NCBI GenBank assembly: GCA_963969595.1
Contig: OZ018417.1
Location: 16,370,501 to 16,434,500, forward strand
From: Neckera pumila
Lineage: Eukaryota; Streptophyta; Bryopsida; Hypnales; Neckeraceae
Direction of reading: 5' to 3'
Length of the DNA: 64,000 nt
Part shown: positions 13,824 to 23,148 of the stretch, piece after piece
Layout of the letters: the number at the start of each line of letters is the position of its first letter
How positions within the stretch are numbered: the stretch's first letter is position 1
Made by a program: the position numbers and the translations under genes
The notes under the pieces: generated by a model
What the model saw: only the letters and a program-made list of their open reading frames with translations
Told to the model about the DNA's origin: nothing
Database searches by the model: none

Positions 13824-16800
13824 ATGTATCATTTCCTGTATTCGAGGTTCATTATGATCATGAGGATGCTCAAAGAAACCTTCAGACAAGAGGTTCCAGC
13901 GTTAGAAGTCATCCTATTTTCTTCAGTGCACTGGATTAACTCGTCCTCATGGTGGTTTGTTTGTGCTGTGCTCTAGGCGTCATCATGTGAATACCCATCC
14001 CGATTCTTGGAGCAAAGTGCAGCTGGGAACACTAAAGTGAAGCGAGGCGATGCAATCCTCATCAGTATGGTGAATTACCCCCAAAAAGGCAAGGAGCGCT
14101 CTGGAGCGGCAGAAGACTTGGGAAGGTTGGAGACTCTTTTCAGTACACTTTGCTTTGACGTAACTAAATATGTGGATAAGGAAGCAAAAGTCTTGATGAA
14201 AAATGTGAGAAACATATCGACGACCAAACCTGAGGAAGCCTTAGATTGTTTTGTATGCTTCGTAAGCGCACATGGTAACACCGACGAGCGTGGCCATTAC
14301 ATTGAAGCTATTGATGACAATTCGGATAACAAGGTGTACATTTATGATGACATCCTCAAGCCGTTGATGACCTGTGATGCATTGGAGGGAATCCCAAAAG
14401 TATTCTTTATTGACTCCTGTCGGGGAGAATACTCAAAACATCAGAATCAATCTCGAGTGAGTGTTGTGGAGTATATTAAAAATCCCGGGAAGGACTCGTT
14501 GGTGGTATTTTCCACAGAGGAAGGAAACGAGTCTTGGCGAGACCCAAATTCTGGAACATACTTTGTTCAAGCACTCTGCAATGTGATTATTCGGAACCAT
14601 GAAAAAGAAGATGTTATAGCTATGGCAACGATGGCGAACAAAATGCTTATCAGGAATACTGCGGCTATTTTGAAAGGCAAGAAAAAGGAGCTCAAGTATC
14701 AGGTGGCACAAACCCACTTCAACCTGACTGGCAAGCTCTTCTGGAGAACAAAAGATCCCTCGGAGAGTTCAGCTGGTAAGCAAATTCTCTGCTGAGTGCT
14801 TTCAACCAAAGTGAAGAGAAGGCCATGATTATATTGAGATTATGGAGCTACTCATTAAATATCATATGATCTGTACTTCTAACCTTGGTAGTTATCTATC
14901 CCTCTAGGAGTTGACACGGACAGAAGTTCGTCTCATTGTCAATTCCAAAAAGTATTGCGAAATTGTTCCTTGGGGGTCTAAATTTTCTTTCGGAGTGGTC
15001 ATTAAAAATTCTTCACTTAGCTTGCGTGCGAGTACTTAGTGACTTTGTGAACTGTTTCGTTGCAGGTCAGGCGAAAAATGCGGGCAACGGTATCGTTGGG
15101 CAAGACCTCCATCGAGAGAAACTCAAAAATTGGTTGTTGTCAAGAGAAACGAAGGGGAATACAGTTGCAGGTGGACTTAAAAGCCAGAGCTTTGGAATTT
15201 CAGGGACGGGCGGCATAGGTAAAACCACGTTGGCTAAGTCCCTGTTTGAGGATGAGTATATCAAATATTTTTTTGATCATCGAGTGTACTGGGTAACATT
15301 AAAAAGGAACCCGAACATTGTCAAGCGCCAGAGGCGATTGATCTCAAAAATTTGCAATGAGATGCCTTCGATGAAGTTTGACACTCAGGCGCTTTTGCTA
15401 GAGGAGCTCAAGCAAAAACTATCAAAAATGAGAAGCATATTTCTAATTTTAGACGATGTCTGGGAGAAGGAGGATGTGGACAACTTGCTTGGAGACCCAT
15501 TTTTGGGTACGTTACCTCCCGGGAGTAAGTGTATTATAACTAGTCGGAAACCTGCGGAGTTGGAGAAGCTCGATACAAATATTCAAGTTGAAAAACTGGA
15601 TGTACTGAACGAGATGGATGCAAGGAAGTTATTCTGTTGCAAGGCATTCTTGAATGAAACCTTGCCTACGGAACAACCCTTGAGAACTGCTGTGGAGGAA
15701 GTGATTGATGCTTGCGGCAAAATGCCAATCCTTCTCGCGACTATTGGTGCTGGTCTATGGGGCGTCGAATATATTGAGTCCTGGGAAGAGGCTCGAGATC
15801 GGTTGAAGCACATCACGGACGATATACCAGGAGTTGATGAAACAATATACCAGAAGTTGATGAAGCAACTGATGATCAGCTATGATGATCTCCCTGAGTG
15901 GCACTTCGGATCTGGCGATAAAATCAGCCTCAAAGACTGCTTTTTGGACTTTGCAGCATTTGCTGAGCAGGAGGAAATTGAAATTTCTGTGCTCATGGAC
16001 CTGTGGGCTAAACCAGGGTTGACTGAAGATGAGATGTACAAGATACTTGAGGAACTGGACCAGAGGTGCTTGGTAAAGATGGATGGCTACTGTTGCCGTG
16101 TGCACGACATCTTCAGAACCCTTGCTGTGCGGAGAGTTCAAGCGCCACCTCCGAAGGAGAGGAAGAGACTGTTCGCATGGGGGATGAGCAATAGCAGGCT
16201 ACCAGAGGGGTGGGGAATTTCTCAGAATGTGGGATCAGGAGATTTTGAGACCGAGAAGATGGTGATAGCGAAGAGTGAGATAAAGACATTCCACCCGAGC
16301 GATGCCATCCTTTTCAGATATTTGACGCATTTACGCATGCTATTTTTGACGTCGAATCTGAATCTGGTGTCACTACCTCTAGAAATCGGATACATGAAGT
16401 GTTTGGAGAAGCTGGATTTAAGTTGGTGTTTAGGCCTGAAGCGATTGCCACGAGAGATCGGTGAGCTGAAGAGCCTTGAGAAGCTGAACATGGCCGGGTG
16501 TTCCTCTCTGACTGCAATTCCGGCTGAGGTTGGCAAACTGAAGAAGTTGCTGGAAATGAACATGCAAAGCTGCGGGATAGTGGAGTTGCCTGTTGAGATT
16601 GGAGAGCTGACGAGTCTGACTTATCTATGCCTGAATGACTGCAACCAGCTTAGAGCTCTTCCTGAAGCGATTGGAAAGCTGAGCAGTTTGGAGAGGCTGG
16701 AATGTGACATGCTGAATATAATGGAGATACCGAAGGCTTTGGGTGATTTGAGTAAGTTGAAGTATCTTTCGTTCGCTGCATGTGGTGCTATCACCAAGAT

Positions 16801-17614
16801 CCCTGCAGAATTTGTGAAGCTGGATAAAGTCAACTCCTTCTGCTTCGCAGCTTGCCATCAACTGGTAACTGTACCGAACGAGCTGGACAAGTTGGTGACA
16901 GAGGGCAGCCTGACATTGTTCGATGTAAGTAATACAAGAGTGATGAACCTGCCGCCATCCCTTCGTGAACTGCAAGATCGTTTTGAGAGCAATTCTCGAG
17001 ATGCCAACGGTGAACCTGAGGCGGAAGGCAATCTGAAGATGCAGAGCTTGCAAATGCGAGGTATGCTCGTGGATCCCACTTCTGTGTTTCACCCAAATAA
17101 CAAGGAGGAGAGACGTGCCTCTTTCGGGCTGGCACGAATTATTTCTATGGTGAAGACTGAGCCATTTTTGAGCCCGCGGTTTGATATGGCCATTCGACTC
17201 ATGTACACTATGGCTAACCTCGACGGCACAAAGCATGCCATCGTGAGATCTGGCGGCCTTCCTGTCCTCCTTCGTTGCATTGACAAAGGTGACCCCAACC
17301 GTTGTGGTCTCCACGCAGCGGCAACACTTCGCAACATTTGTATGACATACTCCACGCACAAAGCTGTTGTTGACGCTGGAGCTCTTTCGGTTCTCACCCG
17401 TGTTTTGAATCGCGAGAATGACATTCGATTTTATGCTCACCAAGCTTTGGAACTGGTTACCAATGGAGATGTCGTAGAGGGTGACTACATGTTCACAACC
17501 GAAATCTATGAACGGTGCGGCCATATTTTTTGGGGATGCAATCTCCGTTGCATTTACTGCAAGGTCGAACAACAATTAGAGAATCCATATGTCAAGGCAC
17601 GCTTGAAGAGCTAG
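13824..17614 (+). CDS. caspase-NB-ARC-LRR-ARM fusion protein (caspase-type NLR)
   Basis: Predicted exons 13824-13892, 13977-14775 and 15066-17614 join in frame (about 1138 residues from the first in-frame ATG). A caspase domain comes first. It has RSG with the predicted Asp-binding Arg at 64, catalytic His in SAHG at 122, catalytic Cys in DSCRG at 171, and a small-subunit signature SWRDPNSGTYFVQAL with the second Asp-binding Arg at 211. Next is NB-ARC: P-loop GTGGIGKTT near 336, kinase-2 LILDDVW near 419, GKMPILLA in the GLPL place, and VHD near 635 in the MHD place. About seven or eight leucine-rich repeats follow (about 707-935), then two armadillo-like repeats (about 1002-1092) and a tail CGHIFWGCNLRCIYC. 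Plants are known for metacaspases, whose catalytic box is normally DCCHSG-like, so a CRG-type caspase is unexpected. The likely role is a cytosolic immune or cell-death receptor with its own Asp-directed protease (inference). The 290-bp intron 14776-15065 has a strong GTAAGC donor and a pyrimidine-rich TTGCAG acceptor. The N-terminus is the weakest part of the model. Confidence 0.88.
14776..15065 (+). other. intron joining the caspase exon to the NB-ARC exon
   Basis: The donor G|GTAAGC follows SSA and leaves one base of a glycine codon. The acceptor ..GTTTCGTTGCAG|GT supplies the other two, giving an uninterrupted frame from the caspase exon into QAKNAGNGIVGQ of the NB-ARC linker. If unspliced, the caspase frame stops at 14795, giving a short caspase-only product. 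This junction is what makes the two domains one protein. Confidence 0.8.
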
Positions 17615-18446
17615 ACATGGGCTGGACATTTGGTTGCTGAAATCGACTTACATGTTTTGAAATGTTTCTCTGCGGAGTCGAAACGTACGTACTAACATAC
17701 AGGTATTGCGTTGTTGACACGGGCCACACCATTGTTTTTTTATGCTTGAAATTGGTGCCCCCAATCTGGCTTAGAATGAGAAGAAAGACTAGAGAAAGAT
17801 AACGAAATTGGGAGCGTCTGCTCTTGTGAAGCAGTAGGTGCTCACATCCATTATCTTTCTGCCACACGGATTGGTTTTTTATTTTTGAACCTACCTACAA
17901 TACTGGTTAGATTGGTTATAGATAGGCACGTTGATTCTATAGTGTTGCAAACCGTTATGCGAACCTGTTATATGACACATATTGGACAAGATTGTGATTA
18001 CTGGCAGTCAATCGGTTGGAGGTTGAGCTGCTGGTACAATTTCTGTTTGGTGCAATTACGTTTGTTGCAGGTGCTGCATGTTATACTAGAAGGATTTCCA
18101 CAGTTTCTTTGAGGCCAAGGTTTTGTACTGGACATCATTCAAATTTCTCGACAGGGTTAGCCAAGGGTTTCTAGAATCCTTCGAAGTAGATTATTTTTAT
18201 ATTCACATGTATTTCTACTAAAGTATATGCACAGTATCACAAAGTGACAATTTTATCCATCACATGAATACTCTTGTTTTCATCCCATCTTTTCATCCAT
18301 GTTTTGCATTCAAAAGTTGATGCACTTCATGTATGTATGTGTGCATTCACACGCACATACATATGTATACTACTTTGTATACAATATGTCTAAATACCAC
18401 ATATTAACAATTGAATATGTACAAGTCAAGTATGTACATATTTATA
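17615..18446. other. 3' flank of the caspase-NLR gene
   Basis: The first few hundred bases probably hold the 3' UTR. No further exon was recognised and no clear terminator or polyadenylation context stands out. The DNA becomes strongly AT-rich after about 18.2 kb, at the edge of the transposon desert. Confidence 0.45.
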
Positions 18447-19611
18447 TACTCGCTCCGTCCCAAAATGATCTTGTTGGCCTTAATTTTGTGTCCCAAAATG
18501 ATCTTCCTAATGTAGTGTGGAAGAAGGGCCCCACACTTTCTTAGAATGTCAAGAGTAGTGAGATGCTTGTACAATAAGGTCTACTTCATTTATAAACTGT
18601 CGATGTGAGCCATTCCATTTTTTATTGCATAGTATAGAAAAGAAATGGAATTTTTCGTCTTGCATAATTAAAATCCAATTCTTATGCAATTCCAATAAAG
18701 CATACCAAATTTCAATTTCAAAAAAGAAGAATTCCATTTTTGATCAATTTGTAAAGTCAATTTTGATTGTTTTACATAATATTTCATTGAAAACAATTGG
18801 TGATGAATTTTTTTAATTTGATTGCATAGATGTGTAGGGAACCTGCATATGCACATCTTTCATATTAAAAAAACACCCATTTAGTAACAAAAAGAGAAGC
18901 TCCTGGTAAAGATTCAATATAAAGTGTTATATGACCAAATTTTGTGAAATAGGTATTTCTATATTTTAACTAGATTTTGTCATAATAATTGTACCACATG
19001 CTCAAATGTGGAAAATTGGTTACCATATGAAGGGAAAATAGAAAAATCTCATCATAATAAAGCAATATCTATTTTTACAACATTTGGACATTGTCACCTC
19101 AACATTGAAGTCTCTATAGAAGGAATTGCAAGACTTTTTGGAAGATGCTTGCGCAGAAATGTTCCCTACAAATATCTACAATCAAACTTTAAAACTTTAT
19201 CATCAATTCTTTTCAGTAAAACATTATGTAAAACCATAAAAATTTATTTCAAAAATTCACCAAAAATGGCATTTTTCTTTTTGGAAGCTAAAATTTGGTA
19301 TGCTTGGTTGGGATTGCATAAGGATGCAATAATAATTATTCTTACCAAAATATAACAATTATACTACATGTAGATAAGCTTTGGTCATCAAATTATATTT
19401 AAACAAAACCCAAGGCTAATAGTAAAGTTCGTTCCAAGGGAGGCTATTAAATAGGAATACTTCTAATTACCAAATGAGCCATTGCAATTATAGAAAATAT
19501 AGAGAAAATTTGTTCCTTAACCACAAGCATAAATGTTTTTCTTCACATGGTGAATCTAATTGCTAAATTTCACACTCCACTCTTAAAGGCCACAAGGGTT
19601 AAGATAATCTC

Positions 19612-21093
19612 CCAAATTGGTATTTAATCTTTTCTATCTTTAATTTCTTTTCATCTTTTACTTTAAACTCCTTTTATCTTTCCAACTTGGACTCTTTAAC
19701 CAGCCTTGCAGTCTGATTGCAACAACTTCCGATTCGGACTATATAGCTTCAGCAATCCTTTTCCAATTCGGACCAGTCTTATCAAAATTATAACTAGGAA
19801 TTGACTGTTTTCTAGTCAGATTAGCCTTGCCTCCGATTCGGGAACCACACATTCCTTTCTACCCACTTGGGCTTTTCAACTTCCGCGTCCCATTTGGCCT
19901 TTCAGCATATAATCTCATTCACAAATCACAAACCAAATTGGATACAGCAAACAGCATTCAAGCTCTAAATAATTCCAACTTGGACACAGCATCACTCTTA
20001 TGTTCCGATTTGGATTTAACATACACCAACTTATCAAACAGGCTCACATAAATTATTTCATGACTCATCTGACTGACTTACAATTTGGATTTTTAATTTA
20101 TACTACAATGACATTCACAAACCCAACTTGGATCAAACAAACAAACAAATAAGTATAAATAATTTCCACATTGGTCATCACTAATCTTAATAACACTGGA
20201 ATTCCATACATTCATACAATTAGGATTTAACATTAAGAAATTCACAATCACTCAAACATCACACCAATTAGGCTAAAAATGTACTCATATTAATTTCCAA
20301 AATTGGGTGATTAAATCACCATTACAGATTTAACAATACCGCTCAACATCAACTTTAGGATCTAGCAACTAAACTCTACTTTTAATCTCCAATTACTACA
20401 CTTCATTGCCATCATTCTATAATTTCCAAATTGGGCTTGCTAAACTTATCAGCTTCAACTACCCATTTGGAAAACTTCACATCGCTCCATCTCCACTCTT
20501 CTGCACATCACACTGCCATACACTGGCACGCAAGCATTCCGACTAGGACACAGACACATTCAAACACAGTTCCGACTTGGAATTCAAAACCGACACCGAC
20601 ACACACACCCGACTAGGAAATCACGCCCGTAACACCCCATTCGGACTCGACTCTCCTCCATGACAAATCAACAATCAATTAGCACAAACAAACTTCCACA
20701 ATTCACTCACACACACACACAATCACACACACACATAAACACAAAGGAAATACGCAGCACTCTCTGGGCTGGGACTCACAGCATTCACTCGACACTGGGT
20801 CCCTTCCAATTCGGAAAGACAGACCAAATAGGAACCAAGCCGGCTGACAGTTAGCAAACCGACTCGGAATTCAACCGCAACAACCATCCATTCGGAAAAC
20901 TCACCAACTCTCTAAATCACAACTTGGATTTACCACACAACCTACCAACTTTGACCAACCAACTAGGAAATCCGCAAGACAATGCACCCATCAACTCACC
21001 CCAAGTAACTCCTAATTGGGCTGACTTAAGTAAAATCATACTTACAACTACACTCCAACTTGGTAAAAACATATACAAAAAACCCCAAATTGG
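19612..21093. repeat. array of 25 copies of a palindromic 9-bp motif CCNANTNGG in G-poor DNA
   Basis: Reading by eye, I find 25 exact matches to CCNANTNGG. Examples are CCAACTTGG at 19682, CCGATTCGG at 19729 and 19833, CCAAATTGG at 19612, 19933, 20426 and 21085, CCGACTAGG at 20539 and 20609, and CCGACTCGG at 20859. Most are 25-50 bp apart. Several near-matches lack only the first C (ACAATTTGG, ACAACTTGG). Between motifs the plus strand is rich in A, C and T and very poor in G, so most GG dinucleotides belong to the motif. Fewer than one copy is expected by chance in 1.5 kb. It could be a cluster of protein-binding sites, such as subterminal sites of a transposase, or a very diverged satellite. 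Confidence 0.8.
20702..20745. repeat. AC-rich microsatellite
   Basis: An interrupted run of CA dinucleotides (CACTCACACACACACAC, then CACACACACACAC) lies inside the CCNANTNGG array and shares its G-poor strand bias. Confidence 0.8.
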
Positions 21094-21388
21094 TCCGCAA
21101 AGATGATAAAAACTCAACAATCACACTCAAAAACCATCAAATATATACCAAAAAAGTAAACATTTAAAGAACAACTAGGCTATCTACACTACATATTGTA
21201 CAATAAAAATTGAATGCCTTAAATCGGCTATTTGTAAATGAAATAGACTCTACTATACAATGATAAACTTGAGAGAATTTTCTTGTAGCCATTAATGAGT
21301 CACTGAATTTCCATTTAGCTATTAAATTTAGATGCAGTTGTAGCAAGTATGCACTGTAGTTTACTTTGGATCAATAATTTGGAGCATT

Positions 21389-22237
21389 GGGTGATTGCAA
21401 GAAATACTTATATTATTTGTTGCATTTTTTATTTTCAGCCTTTAAGTATTATTTGTACTACAAGTCATCTTCAGTACTATTGGGTCAATGGATTATAAAA
21501 TCTGGATGGTCAATTGGATTTCAAATCTACTATTTTAATAACACTTGATGTTCATTATTGGATGGCAAGGATAGATGGCAATACATAATTTTCCATAGAA
21601 ACAATCTATGGATTGCCAGATTGGAGGCAATACAAGCCCCTACAAGTACTATTGAGTCTTTATGTGTACCCTGCAATACTATTTTGAGCCATAGGTTGTA
21701 GTTTATGCTAAAAAATGGGACTTTCACATTTCACATTTCTAAAATTAGAACATGCACTTGAAAAATGTACTTAAAAAGTGGCCATTGTTGCCAACTTAGT
21801 GCAAAAAAGGAAGATCAGAGCTAAAACTAAAAAACTATTTTTTATTTCTACATAAATTCAATCTGAATATAGCACACTTTAGATCAGTGCAAAATACATT
21901 TGGAACATGCTTTTGGAAATGCCTCTCCTGAAAAAATATTTCTATTAGAAGTGCTAGCCTCCAAAATTTGACTCCGTAACTCTTCAAAAAAGGTACTATG
22001 TATATGATAGTTTAAAAAAACACCCACACTGTATGTGACATATATTCAAAATTCAGTCTCACTTATTGAATTAATTTTGAACAAATTGAAATAATTCAAG
22101 TACATTTTCTATTGCTATAGAAAGCTTATTTTAGAATTTTACGTTCATTCAATCATTTTTTCAATACTTATGGCACAAATCAACTTCTGCATTGAATGTG
22201 TGACGGAAAATAGGAGAGGTGTTTCTTGCAATCACCC
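21389..22237. mobile_element. 849-bp nested element with 19-bp terminal inverted repeats
   Basis: The left end GGGTGATTGCAAGAAATAC and the right end, read on the minus strand, GGGTGATTGCAAGAAACAC match at 18 of 19 bases. The interior is AT-rich and has no recognisable protein. The sequence TTGGATCAATANTTTGGAGCAT flanks it on both sides (about 21367-21388 and 22245-22266). The left copy abuts the terminus; the right copy is about 7 bases away. A related terminus with 50-60 matching bases occurs near 59672. Confidence 0.6.
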
Positions 22238-23148
22238 CATCCTATTTTGGATCAATACTTTGGAGCATCCAGATTGCTCTACCTATGCTTAAAGCCTAGG
22301 ATTTGTTATTGTTGAAATTTTAACAACTATGCCATACCTAGTTTGATTAATCTCTAAGTGGTTTGGGGAACACATTGTGTCCTCTGGATTCATATGCAAC
22401 CCTTATGTGCCAACTTCCATGAAGTATTGGCCAAATATACAAGCTATAAAATTGAAGGTGCAGTAGTCATTGCTTTTCATATTTTTTTAGAAAAATATTG
22501 TGATGCTCGATGTTGAAATGAAATACTGCCAAACATGATGAAGTGTGTATTTTTAGATAAATATGTGTACTAGAGATACAACTTCACAATATTTACAAAG
22601 TTGATAACATGTCCAATGCAACCAAGAAGTGTGCAGTTTCAATAGAAGACTTCAGTGTATATTCATCAAAAAAATAAAAACAAATTAAATGGACAGTAAA
22701 TTATTCACTTGCAAGGCTGTGAATATTGCACTCACATTAAGTACAATATTGTATAGATGTATTGAAAGACACTCAAAACCACTTAGGGATTAATATATTG
22801 TACAATGTTTTTTGCTTTTCAACTTCTTGCATTAAAGGTAGAAGACAAAATGACACGGCATAGAGAAGCTGGAATATTATACATGCGGAAAGGCAAGAGG
22901 CAACAAGTTTTGTGGGAACTCACAAAATGATTGGCTAGTGATGCTCCTCCAAAATGGCCAAAAAATTTCGACTCTTCACTATTGCATAACTAAATTTTGA
23001 TAACTAATCCAAAACTGAAATTTCTAGAAGGATAGGAGTGCATCAAACTCTACTTATAGCTCCAATAAAGATTTAAAATTGTTATTTTTAAGCCCTAATC
23101 TAGAATATTTTTGTCTCACAAAAAGATCATTTTGGGATGGAGGGAATA

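Larger units (their letters stand above)
18447..23148. mobile_element. 4.7-kb element with Stowaway/mariner-like terminal inverted repeats
   Basis: The left end reads TA-CTCGCTCCGTCCCAAAATGA (18447 on) and the right end, read on the minus strand, TA-TTCCCTCCATCCCAAAATGA (from 23148 inward). About 22 of the first 26 bases match and continue into ATCTTNTTG. CTCCCTCCGTCCC-like ends with a TA target duplication are typical of the Stowaway/Tc1-mariner group in plants. At 4.7 kb it is far longer than a Stowaway MITE, yet no transposase with a D,D,D triad was found; the longest internal frame (19008-19355) is unrecognised. It is probably a large non-autonomous or decayed copy carrying other sequences. 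Confidence 0.65.

Noticed and set aside
13977..14775. Metacaspase as the identity of the protease domain
   Set aside because: The Cys box is DSCRG rather than a CHSG-type box, and the SWR...SG...Q small-subunit motif and RSG arginine are caspase features.
14936..15065. The NB-ARC open frame extends upstream to a TTG at 14936
   Set aside because: The extension lies inside the predicted intron; a TTGCAG acceptor at 15060-15065 and the phase match with the caspase exon explain the frame better, and TTG starts are not expected here.
16625..17575. 316-codon minus-strand open frame
   Set aside because: It is fully covered by the plus-strand LRR-ARM coding exon and is a shadow of it.
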